Of a stretch of 64,000 nt of DNA, positions 24,869 through 32,534 are shown piece by piece. The notes beneath the pieces were generated by a model. The model made no database searches, was not told the DNA's origin, and saw nothing but the letters and a program-made list of their open reading frames with translations. Location of the stretch: assembly GCF_014648635.1 (NCBI RefSeq), contig NZ_BMRM01000011.1, positions 124,001 to 188,000 of the forward strand, given 5' to 3'. Made by a program: the position numbers and the translations under genes. Every line of letters begins with the position of its first letter. Position 1 is the first letter of the stretch. This DNA is from Streptomyces cinerochromogenes (lineage in GTDB: Bacteria; Actinomycetota; Actinomycetes; Streptomycetales; Streptomycetaceae).

Positions 24869-25803
24869 GCGGGGCGGCGGCGTACCACCCCGTGTACACC
24901 GGTGACGACGGTGCCCTCCTGGACGTCGCCGAGACCGTCGCCACGGAGTGGGCGGCGCTGGGGGTGCGCGGTTCCTTCCTCGCCCGCAACCTCGGCACCG
25001 GCGAGCAACTCGGCTTCGGAATCGACGTACCGACCCCCCTGGCGTCGGTGGTGAAGGTGCCGCTCGCCCTGGTCGTCCTGGACCTGATCGCGGCCGGGGA
25101 ACTCGACCCCGCGCTCCCGGTCACGGTGGACCCGGGCACGAGCAGCGTCGGTCCGACCGGACTCGCCGCCTTCCGGTACCCGGCCACCGTGGCCGTCGCC
25201 GACCTGCTCCAGCTGATGCTGTCGGTGAGCGACAACGCCGCCGCGGACGCGCTGCTCGACCTGGTGCCGGTGGCGGACGTCGAGGCACGGCTGCGGGCGT
25301 GGGGGTGCGACGGGATCCGGATGCGGCACCGGATGAACCACCTCTACGAGTGCGCCGCCGGTGCCGCCGGCAACGACTTCTCCCTGGCCCTGGAACTGGC
25401 CGTCCGGGACGAGCGGGCGGGCCGCCACACCATCGGGACACTCGACCCCGCGCAGGCCAACACCGGCACGGCCGCGGCGCTCGTCGACCTGCTGCGCCGC
25501 GTATGGTGCGACGAGATCGCCAGTCCCCCGGCGACGGCGGAGCTGCGGCGTCTGATGGGACTCCAGGTCTTCACCCAGCGCCTGTCGAGCGAACTGCGGG
25601 CGGACACGCTCCGCTGGTTCGGCAAGACGGGCACCTTCCTGCACCTCCGGCACGAGATCGGGGTGCTGGAGGCGGACTCCGGAGACCGGGTGGCGATGGC
25701 GGCACTGACCCGCGCGGACCGCATCGCGGGGGTGGCCGCGGACATCGACCTGGCGATCGGGGTGGCGGGACGGGAGGCGTTCGAGGCGCTGCGCTGCCGC
25801 TGA
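24865..25803 (+). CDS. blaB: BlaB-like regulatory serine hydrolase of the beta-lactamase family
   Basis: 312 residues with the beta-lactamase fold but no signal peptide, so cytoplasmic. The active-site set is SVVK (Ser61/Lys64), SDN (122-124), and FGKTGTF near the C-terminus. BlaB of S. cacaoi has the same SVVK motif and is required with BlaA for induction but is not itself a secreted lactamase. Start overlaps the blaA stop (ATGA), so the two are made together. It may sense a peptidoglycan fragment or beta-lactam signal in the cytoplasm; mechanism unproven. Confidence 0.85.
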   Translation: MSGAAAYHPVYTGDDGALLDVAETVATEWAALGVRGSFLARNLGTGEQLGFGIDVPTPLASVVKVPLALVVLDLIAAGELDPALPVTVDPGTSSVGPTGLAAFRYPATVAVADLLQLMLSVSDNAAADALLDLVPVADVEARLRAWGCDGIRMRHRMNHLYECAAGAAGNDFSLALELAVRDERAGRHTIGTLDPAQANTGTAAALVDLLRRVWCDEIASPPATAELRRLMGLQVFTQRLSSELRADTLRWFGKTGTFLHLRHEIGVLEADSGDRVAMAALTRADRIAGVAADIDLAIGVAGREAFEALRCR

Positions 25804-26098
25804 ACTCGGCGGCCGAGACCCGGCGGCCCTGTGCGGGCACCTTCGCCGGCGAGGGCGTCGGCCGGATGCGGACAGACCGTACGCGGATGGCGGTCCGCAG
25901 TGGTGGATGCTGCCTCTCGGCCCTTCGTCGTATGAGCCCCTCGGCGTCGTCCGAGCACCTCGGCGTCGTATGAGCACCTCGGCGTCGTATGAGCACCTCG
26001 GCGAACAGGGAGTCGGCGTTCGTGGTGCGGTCGGCTCCGAGCCCTCGGGCCGGTGCGCGGGGCCGGTGCGGCGGCGCTGCCGGTCGTCGCGTCGGCCG
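25804..26098. other. Intergenic region with 19-bp tandem array
   Basis: 295 bases between blaB and the convergent MASE1 gene. It contains the four-copy array at 25926-26001 and otherwise GC-rich sequence with no additional gene. The array may act as or near a bidirectional terminator. Confidence 0.5.
25926..26001. repeat. Four tandem 19-bp repeats
   Basis: Units CGTCGTATGAGCACCTCGG at 25926, 25945, 25964 and 25983. Copies 3 and 4 are identical; copy 1 differs by one base and copy 2 by two. There are no spacers, so it is not CRISPR. It lies between the convergent ends of blaB and the MASE1 gene. Confidence 0.85.
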
Positions 26099-27196
26099 TC
26101 ACGGCCGCCGGGTCGGACCGCCGCTCTCCTCCTCGTCGCTCCGGTCGCGGGGAAGAACCGGCGGGCCCCCGGTGTCCGGTGCGATCCGCGCCGCCATGTC
26201 GGCGAGCCGCCTGCACGTCTCTTCGATCTTCTGCTGGGCCTCGTTCCGTTCGGTGACGACCGCGGCGAGCAGCAGCGCGGTCATCGCGGCGGCGCCGTTG
26301 AACGCCTGCAGCGCGATCATGTTGGTGACCAGGGTGTGACCGGCGAACGGACCTGTCCCCCGGGTGGCCGCGAGGATCGCGCTGGTGGATACGGCCAGCG
26401 CGCAGGGCGCGGTTCCCGCGAGCTGGAAGCGGAAGGCGGCGCAGGTCAGCAACGGGAAGGCGAGGAAGGCCAGCGGTGGGGGTGCGTTCTCCAGGAGGCC
26501 GACGCCGATGGTGGCCGCGGCGAGCAGCATCGCCTCGTGCCACCGGGAGGGAGGCGCGTGCTTCGGCAGGTGTGCCGAGCGGAGCACGAGCAGCACCGGC
26601 GTGACCACCAGGACGCCCATCGCGTCGCCGGTCCACCAGACCCACCACGTGGGCCAGAACCCGCCGGCGGGCAGCTCGTGAGCCAGGCGCAGGGTGCCGC
26701 TGCCCACGGTCGCACTGATGAGCATGCCGGCGAATCCCCCGAGGAAGACCAGCGCGAGCGCGTCCCGGAACCGGTTGAGGCTGGGACGGAACCCCACGCG
26801 GCGAAGGAGCGCGCAGGAGCACAGGGGGGCGAGTGTGTTGCCCGTCGTGATCGCCAGTACGGCGGGGAAGGACGGCCCGAGGGAGAGGTTGATCAGGAAG
26901 GCGCCGAGCGCGATGCCGGGCCAGATCCGCGGACCGAACACGAGCAGGCCGGCCAGGGAGATGCCGGTCGGCGGCCACAACGGGGTGACCTGGCCGCGCA
27001 CGAGCTGCTGGAACAGTCCCAGTTTCCCCGAGGCGTAGTACAGCGCGGCGACGGCGACGATCTGCAGGGCCGTCCTGCCGGCGCCGCGGAGCCCGCCGCG
27101 GCGGGCTCCGCGAGTCGTCGTGGAAGTCCCCCGGCCGGCCCTGGCCGGCCGGTCCCCGCCCGCTGCTCGTGCCGGGTCCACCGCACCGCTGCTCAT
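26099..27196 (-). CDS. MASE1-domain membrane sensor protein without output domain
   Basis: 365 residues. After a basic N-terminal tail (ARRGGLRGAGR) come about eight membrane helices with MASE1 signatures: YYASGKLGLFQQLV, TPLWPPTGISLAGLLVFG, GNTLAPLCSCALLRRVGF, WWTGDAMGVLVVTPVLL. MASE1 is usually an N-terminal sensory module of kinases, cyclases or PP2C phosphatases; here it ends in a short cytoplasmic tail (TERNEAQQKIEETCRRLADM) that looks like a coiled-coil signalling helix. A soluble GAF-PP2C phosphatase is encoded 133 bases upstream on the same strand, a plausible split partner. ATG 27196. Confidence 0.8.
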   Translation of the reverse strand: MSSGAVDPARAAGGDRPARAGRGTSTTTRGARRGGLRGAGRTALQIVAVAALYYASGKLGLFQQLVRGQVTPLWPPTGISLAGLLVFGPRIWPGIALGAFLINLSLGPSFPAVLAITTGNTLAPLCSCALLRRVGFRPSLNRFRDALALVFLGGFAGMLISATVGSGTLRLAHELPAGGFWPTWWVWWTGDAMGVLVVTPVLLVLRSAHLPKHAPPSRWHEAMLLAAATIGVGLLENAPPPLAFLAFPLLTCAAFRFQLAGTAPCALAVSTSAILAATRGTGPFAGHTLVTNMIALQAFNGAAAMTALLLAAVVTERNEAQQKIEETCRRLADMAARIAPDTGGPPVLPRDRSDEEESGGPTRRP

Positions 27197-27329
27197 CTGT
27201 GTGACCTTTCGACGTCTGCTCTGCCGGCCGGGGCTGCTTCGGGCGACCGCCCGGGAGGGAGTGGTGCGCTCTGCCGGTGCGCTCTGCCGGTCCCTGCTTC
27301 AGCCGTGTCGCGGAGGGCTGTCCGGCGCC

Positions 27330-28661
27330 TCAGCGCGGGGTGCGCAGGGCGAGGATGGCCATGTCGTCGTGCCCGTCGCTGGGATGGTGGTCGGCGAGGG
27401 CCTGCACCAGGTCCCGCAGGGGCAGGGCGGCGTGCGTGGTGGCTAGTTCGGCGAGGTGGTCCAGGCTCTCGTCGATGGGGTGGTCGGGGTGCTCGATGAG
27501 GCCGTCGGTGAAGAAGACCACGGTGGTGTCCCGGGGCAGGGGGTGGGTGTGGTCGGGACGGGACTGCGCGCTGTTGACGTTCAGCGGCAGTCCGGGCTCG
27601 GCGAACAGGTATTCCGCCCGGCCGCCGGGGAGGATCAGCAGAGGCGGGACGTGGCCCGCCGTGCTCCAGTGCAGCCGCCAGGCGGAGCCGGCGGGTTCGA
27701 CCCGCGCCAGGCTGGTGGTGGTGACGGGGCTGTCGGTGATGGCCTCCAGGGTCAGATCGAGCTGGGCGAGGACCGCGCTGGGCGGAGTGCGCAGGGCGAA
27801 CAGCAGTGCGCGCAGCATGTTGCGGGTGGAGGCCATGGCGGCGGCGGCGTGCAGGTCGTGGCCGACGACGTCGCCGATGACGACCGCCACCGCGCCGTCG
27901 GGCAGCAGGATGGCGTCGTACCAGTCACCGCCGACATGGTGGGGTTCGGCGGCGGGCTGGTAGACGGCGGCGGCGTCGAAAGGCCGCATGTCGGGCAGCG
28001 TCGGCAGCAGGAGCCGTTGGAACTGTTCGGACCCGGTACGCACCTGTTCGAGCAGGCGGACGTTCTCGATCGCGATGCCGGCGGCGCTGGAGAGCGCGAC
28101 GACGACGTTCTCGTCGTGCACGTCGAAGGGTCGTCCGTCGCGTCGTTCGGAGAGGTAGAGGTCGCCGTAGATCTCGCCGCGGACGCTGATGGCGACGCCG
28201 AGCAGGGTGCCCATGCGCGGGTGGCCGGCCGGAAACCCGACAGAGGCCGGGTGCGAGGGGATGTCGTCCACCCGCAGAGGTTCGGGGTGGCAGATGAGGT
28301 GTCCGAGGACGCCCAGGCCGCGAGGAAACCCCACCCCGGCCAGGGCCGCACGTTCCTGCTCGGACAGGCCCGCGACGATGAACTGCTTAAGATACTCACC
28401 GGCCTCGTCCAGAACTCCCAGTGCCCCGTAGCGGGCGCCGACCAGGTCCATGGCGGTGGTCACGATGCGATGCAGCACCGCGGGCAGCTCCACCTCCCGG
28501 GTGATGGTCACCACCGCGTCCAGCAGGCCCTGGAGCCGGTTCTTGGCGGCGGACAGGGCATGCAGCTGATCGTCGATCCGGCCCAGTTCGGCGTCCAGAC
28601 GTGCCAGCAGCTCAGGACGTCGCGGATGCTCCGCCGCCGCGCCCTCCTTGCCGCCCGCCAT
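27330..28661 (-). CDS. GAF-domain PP2C (SpoIIE-type) Ser/Thr phosphatase
   Basis: 443 residues. A short coiled-coil (ARLDAELGRIDDQLHALSAA) leads into a GAF domain (about 50-205; MDLVGARYGALGVLDEAGEY, LRVDDIPSHP, GDLYLSERRDG), then the SpoIIE/PP2C phosphatase (about 225-440; GGDWYDAILLPDG, VIGDVVGHDLHAAAAM, FFTDGLIEH, DGHDDMAILAL) with the metal-binding Asp residues. Such enzymes dephosphorylate anti-anti-sigma factors. The ATG at 28661 overlaps the TGA of an upstream coding-like fragment; a GTG at 28664 is the alternative start. It may be driven by the AT-rich region near 29000. Confidence 0.88.
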   Translation of the reverse strand: MAGGKEGAAAEHPRRPELLARLDAELGRIDDQLHALSAAKNRLQGLLDAVVTITREVELPAVLHRIVTTAMDLVGARYGALGVLDEAGEYLKQFIVAGLSEQERAALAGVGFPRGLGVLGHLICHPEPLRVDDIPSHPASVGFPAGHPRMGTLLGVAISVRGEIYGDLYLSERRDGRPFDVHDENVVVALSSAAGIAIENVRLLEQVRTGSEQFQRLLLPTLPDMRPFDAAAVYQPAAEPHHVGGDWYDAILLPDGAVAVVIGDVVGHDLHAAAAMASTRNMLRALLFALRTPPSAVLAQLDLTLEAITDSPVTTTSLARVEPAGSAWRLHWSTAGHVPPLLILPGGRAEYLFAEPGLPLNVNSAQSRPDHTHPLPRDTTVVFFTDGLIEHPDHPIDESLDHLAELATTHAALPLRDLVQALADHHPSDGHDDMAILALRTPR

Positions 28662-28880
28662 CACGACCGCCTGGCGGACCGGTACCCGGGCTCGGCCGCC
28701 TTCCGCGGGCAGAGGTCCGTGCCTGCGGGGGTCGGTGTGCCGTCGAAGGCGAGCCGGTGGACGGCCCCCGCGCGCGGCCGGGGGTCGGTGAGGACCTGGA
28801 GCAACAGCTTGGCGCCCTTCTTGTCCGGGTTCGGATGCCCGAACGAGCCGACGTCGCGGTGCGACGGACCGCCATGCCCG
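28661..28880 (-). pseudogene. Possible gene fragment ending at the phosphatase start
   Basis: One minus-strand frame ending in TGA at 28663-28661 keeps strong GC third-position bias for about 65 codons: HRDVGSFGHPNPDKKGAKLL, LQVLTDPRPRAGAVHRLAFD, then TPAGTDLCPRKAAEPGY. Upstream of about 28880 the bias decays and other frames look equally plausible. I do not recognise the family. It is either the remaining end of a decayed gene or a short unknown gene coupled to the phosphatase. Confidence 0.35.
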
Positions 28881-29014
28881 CTTCGGCGATGGCTGTACCG
28901 GTGCGGTTCAGCGGGAAGTGGGAGCCCCTCGTACGGCCACTCTCGCGGTCTGTGTGCCCACGGTCTCCTGACCCGACCGTGATCAACCCAGATCAGAATG
29001 TTCCGGCCAAATGA

Positions 29015-29032
29015 CCTAATTCATACATTAGG
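29015..29032. promoter_or_regulatory. Inverted repeat in AT-rich divergent region
   Basis: CCTAAT-TCATAC-ATTAGG is a perfect 6-bp-arm repeat, extendable by partial TGA/CCA flanks, in an AT-rich patch between the divergent phosphatase genes. A good candidate operator. Confidence 0.45.
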
Positions 29033-29124
29033 CCAAAAGTGACATGCAGCACACCGGTCACACGAGGTGGCGCCCTGTGCCGTGCGGCGTTGCACCCGGC
29101 CGCTCAGCGACCGGAGCCGCCGTG

Positions 29125-29146
29125 GGCGAACGGCCGGCCGTTCGCC
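29125..29146. promoter_or_regulatory. Perfect 22-bp palindrome upstream of the PAS-PP2C gene
   Basis: GGCGAACGGCC is followed directly by its complement GGCCGTTCGCC, with flanks CCGTG and CACGG that continue the symmetry with one extra base (29120-29150 overall). It lies about 165 bases before the GTG at 29311. It could be an operator or a leader-RNA hairpin. Confidence 0.5.
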
Positions 29147-29310
29147 ACGGAGCGCCCTGCGGTGCGTGCGCCGACGGGGTCGCCGGGCGGACGGCGCCGC
29201 CCTTCCGCCCAGGCGTTGTGCCTCCGCTCCCGCGAGCAGATCCTTGAAGGGAAGCACGCGGGCTGCGTCGCCTGCTGTGGCTCCGTGGTGACAGCGAGGA
29301 CGGATGTGTC

Positions 29311-31776
29311 GTGACCACATCGACGATTGCCCCTGGGTCGGACGATCGGGGCGACCCGCTGAGTGTCACGCGCGCAGCCGTCGTCACGCTGGACGGCCGG
29401 AAGTGGGTGACCGGCTGGAGCCCGCAGGCCGAGCAGCTGCTCGGTTACCACGCGAAGGACATGCTCGGCCAACCGATCCGCGCGCTGTCGGTGCAGGCCG
29501 AGGGAGCCGACGAGGACTGGCTCGGCCCGCGGCGGGACGGCGCGGCGCCTGTGCACACGGTTCTCCGTCACCGGTCGGGCCGCTTCCTGCGCGCGGTGAC
29601 GTCGCTGTACCAGCTTCCGGCCGGAGTGGCGGGCACCGCCTTTCTCCTGCTGCTGGCGGACGCCCGGGAACACGCGGAGTGGCAGCTGGGGCAGGCCATG
29701 CTGCAGGGCCTTGCCGCCGAATCCCCGGTGGCGCTGACGATCTACGGCCCCGACCTGCGGGTGGCATGGGCCAATGCCGCGGCGCGGAGCGAGCTGCCGG
29801 GGGAGTTCACGCAGTATCTGGGACGCAGCGAGAGTGAGCTGTACCCCGGCAGCCGGGTGCTGTCCCCCGGCCACCCGTCCTCGGTGACGCAGCTGATGAG
29901 AGAGGTGCTCGTCACCGGGCGGACGGTCGTGGATCTTCGGTACCAGGGACGGACCCTCGCGGATCCGGACCGTGAACACGTGTGGTCGCTGTCCTACTAC
30001 CGGCTGCAGGACGCGGCGGGACAGACGCTGGGGGTGTGCGAGGAATCGGTCGACGTCACGGACCTGTACCGGGCCCAGAACAGACTGGCGCTGCTGAACG
30101 AGGCCGCTGCCCTGATCGGCAGCACCCTGGACCTCGACCGCACGGTGGAGGAATTCGCCGAGGTCCTGGTGCCCGAGGTCGCCGACTTCGTCGCCGTCGA
30201 CCTGCTCGGTGCCGTTCTCGACGGGCGGGAACCCGATGTCCGCTCCGTCGGCCGGACGGGCGACGTGCGCCGGGCCGCCCACCGGTCCGTCCGCGAGGAC
30301 CTGCCCGAAGTCGTCGTCCCGGCGGGCTGCACCGTCGGATATCCGGAGGGATCCCCGCAGTGGCAGTGTCTGTCCAGTGGGTATCCCGTACTGAACGCCG
30401 TGCTGGCTCTGTCCAGCCCCTGGCTGGTGAGGGACGCCGAGCGCAGCTCGCGCATGCGGGAGCTGGGCATCCATTCCCACATGGTGGTTCCGCTCCGCGC
30501 GCGCGGCGTGACCATGGGGGCGGCGACGCTGATGCGGTGGCGCAATCCCGAGTCCTTCCTCCCCGATGACCTGCTGCTCGTCGAAGAGCTCGCTGCCCGC
30601 GCCGCCGTCTGCATCGACAACGCACGCCGGTTCACCAGAGAGCACCACTCCGCGCTCATGCTGCAGCGCAGCCTGCTGCCGCACGACATGCCCGCGCACA
30701 CGGCCGTGGAAGCCGCCTACCGCTATCTGCCCGCCGACACGGAGGCCGGGGTGGGCGGCGACTGGTGCGACGTGCTGCCTCTCGCGTGCGCCCGGGTGGG
30801 GCTGGTGGTCGGCGACGTCATCGGCCACGGCCTGCGTGCCGCGGCCACCATGGGCCGGCTTCGCACCGCCGTGCACACGCTGGCCGACCTGGATCTGCCG
30901 CCCGACGAACTGCTGGCCCACCTCGACGACCTGGTCCAGCGTCTGGCCGAGGAGGCCGAGACCGCGCACCCCTTCGCCGCGGAGGGGGTGGTCGGCGCCA
31001 CCTGTCTGTACGGTGTCTACGACTCGGTCACGCGCCGTGCGACGTTCGCCAGCGCCGGGCACCCGCCACCCGCCCTCGCCCACCGGAACAAGCCGGTGGA
31101 GTTCTGCGACGTCCCGCCCGGCCCGCCGCTCGGTGTGGGGGGCATGCCCTTCGAGTCGGTGGAGGTGGACATCCCGGACGACTGCGTCCTGGCCCTGTAC
31201 ACCGACGGTCTGATCATGGCCTCCGAGCGCGATGCGGACATCGGTCTGGCGCGGCTGTGCTTCGCCCTCGCTCATCCGGAGCGCCCCCTGGAGGAGATCA
31301 CCGGCACCATGGAGCGCATCCTGCTGCCCGATCATCCCGCCGACGACGTCGCCTTCCTGGTCGCCCGGCCCTGCCCCCTGCCTGCCGACCGCGTCGCCTC
31401 CTGGGAACTGGCCTTCGAACCGGAAGCGGCCGGGTACGCCCGGTCACTGGTCGGCGAGCGCCTCGCCCAGTGGCGGCTCGAGGATCTGTCCTTCTCCGCG
31501 GAACTGATCGTCAGCGAACTGGTCACCAACGCGATCCGCCATGCCCGCGGCCCCATCTCCCTGGACCTGATCCGCACCGAGAACCGCCTCATCTGCGCGG
31601 TCTCGGACAGCAGCAGCACCTCCCCCCACATGCGACGGGCGAGACTCGGCGAGGAAGGAGGCCGCGGCCTCTTCCTGGTGGCACAGTTCGCCGCGCGCTG
31701 GGGCACCCGCCACACCGCGAACGGAAAGATCATCTGGGCGGAAATGCCCGCCCCGGCGGCGGAGACGCTCCTCTGA
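29311..31776 (+). CDS. PAS-PAS-GAF-PP2C-HATPase sensory phosphatase/kinase
   Basis: 821 residues. Domains in order: PAS (about 20-125; WSPQAEQLLGYHAKDMLGQP), second PAS (about 130-255), GAF (about 270-450; ALIGSTLDLDRTVEEFAEVL), SpoIIE/PP2C (about 465-680; LQRSLLP, GGDWCDVLPL, VVGDVIGHGLRAAATMG, LYTDGLIMA, DDVAFLV), and a C-terminal HATPase of the anti-sigma RsbW type (about 700-815; ELIVSELVTNAIRHARGP, GGRGLFLV). It combines a phosphatase for an anti-anti-sigma factor with a kinase-like domain. GTG 29311, with GAGGA 11 bases upstream. Input signals are unknown; PAS could bind heme, flavin or a metabolite. Confidence 0.9.
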   Translation: MTTSTIAPGSDDRGDPLSVTRAAVVTLDGRKWVTGWSPQAEQLLGYHAKDMLGQPIRALSVQAEGADEDWLGPRRDGAAPVHTVLRHRSGRFLRAVTSLYQLPAGVAGTAFLLLLADAREHAEWQLGQAMLQGLAAESPVALTIYGPDLRVAWANAAARSELPGEFTQYLGRSESELYPGSRVLSPGHPSSVTQLMREVLVTGRTVVDLRYQGRTLADPDREHVWSLSYYRLQDAAGQTLGVCEESVDVTDLYRAQNRLALLNEAAALIGSTLDLDRTVEEFAEVLVPEVADFVAVDLLGAVLDGREPDVRSVGRTGDVRRAAHRSVREDLPEVVVPAGCTVGYPEGSPQWQCLSSGYPVLNAVLALSSPWLVRDAERSSRMRELGIHSHMVVPLRARGVTMGAATLMRWRNPESFLPDDLLLVEELAARAAVCIDNARRFTREHHSALMLQRSLLPHDMPAHTAVEAAYRYLPADTEAGVGGDWCDVLPLACARVGLVVGDVIGHGLRAAATMGRLRTAVHTLADLDLPPDELLAHLDDLVQRLAEEAETAHPFAAEGVVGATCLYGVYDSVTRRATFASAGHPPPALAHRNKPVEFCDVPPGPPLGVGGMPFESVEVDIPDDCVLALYTDGLIMASERDADIGLARLCFALAHPERPLEEITGTMERILLPDHPADDVAFLVARPCPLPADRVASWELAFEPEAAGYARSLVGERLAQWRLEDLSFSAELIVSELVTNAIRHARGPISLDLIRTENRLICAVSDSSSTSPHMRRARLGEEGGRGLFLVAQFAARWGTRHTANGKIIWAEMPAPAAETLL

Positions 31777-31880
31777 CGTGGACGTCGCCGGCCTGCGGAC
31801 GGTGACCGAGCGCCCGTAGCCCGGCTTCGCGTCGAGCGGGACGTGCCGGCAGCCGTCTCATCGGCGTCTGTTCCCCTGCG

Positions 31881-32534
31881 CTACGGAAGCAGCCGCTGTT
31901 CCTTCGCCACCGCTACCGCGCCCGCCCTCGTGTCCACACCGAGTTTGTCGTAGATACGGCGGAGGTGGGTCTTGACGGTGGCCTCGCTGATGTAGAGGGC
32001 GCGGGCGATGGCGTGGTTGGGGAGGCCCTGGGAGAGGTGGGAGAGGATGTCGCGTTCGCGGGGAGTGAGGGAGGGGCGTGGGTTGCGCAGACGGGACATG
32101 ACGCGGTCGGCGACCGGGGGTGAGAGGGCCGGGCGGCCCTGGGCGGCGGCGTGGATCGCCGTGAAGAGGTCCTCGGCGCGCTCGGCCTTCAGGAGATAGC
32201 CGGTGGCGCCCGCCTCGACGGCGCGGGTGACATCGGCGTCGGTGTCGTACGTCGTCAGGACCAGGACGTGCGGGGCGGACGGCGCGGCGCGCAGACGCCG
32301 GGTGGTCTCCACGCCGTCGATGCCTTCGCCGAGCTGCAGGTCCATCAGGACGACGTCCGGGTCGGTCTTGCGGGCGAGGGCGAGGGCCTCCTCGCCGCTG
32401 CCGGCCTCGCCGACGACCTCGATGTCCGGTGCGCTGTGCAGGAGGGCCAGCAGGCCGGCGCGTACGACGGCGTGGTCGTCGCAGACGAGGATGCGTACCG
32501 GTGGGCGTGCGGCCGTGTCGGGGGCGCGGGTCAT
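31881..32534 (-). CDS. senR: NarL-type response regulator SenR
   Basis: 217 residues: receiver domain with ILVCDDHAVVRAGL, phosphoacceptor Asp in DVVLMDLQLGEG, LTTYDTD and YLLKAERAED (conserved Lys), then a LuxR-type helix-turn-helix (SLTPRERDILSHLSQGLPNH, then YISEATVKTHLRRIYDKLGV). The ATG at 32534 overlaps the sensor kinase stop (ATGA). The arrangement next to hbpS and cpeB-furS matches the S. reticuli SenS-SenR system, whose regulator controls hbpS and the furS-cpeB operon in response to redox stress. Confidence 0.88.
   Translation of the reverse strand: MTRAPDTAARPPVRILVCDDHAVVRAGLLALLHSAPDIEVVGEAGSGEEALALARKTDPDVVLMDLQLGEGIDGVETTRRLRAAPSAPHVLVLTTYDTDADVTRAVEAGATGYLLKAERAEDLFTAIHAAAQGRPALSPPVADRVMSRLRNPRPSLTPRERDILSHLSQGLPNHAIARALYISEATVKTHLRRIYDKLGVDTRAGAVAVAKEQRLLP

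Larger units (their letters stand above)
28881..29310. other. AT-rich divergent promoter region between two phosphatase genes
   Basis: About 430 bases. The 28985-29045 stretch is among the most AT-rich of the window and holds the inverted repeat at 29015-29032. The rest is GC-rich with the long palindrome at 29125-29146. No extra gene is supported; short frames here lack codon bias. Confidence 0.5.

Noticed and set aside
29039-29314. Short plus-strand open frame before the PAS-PP2C gene
   Set aside because: It is Arg/Pro-rich, includes the long palindrome, lacks codon bias and a ribosome site; it is treated as leader region.
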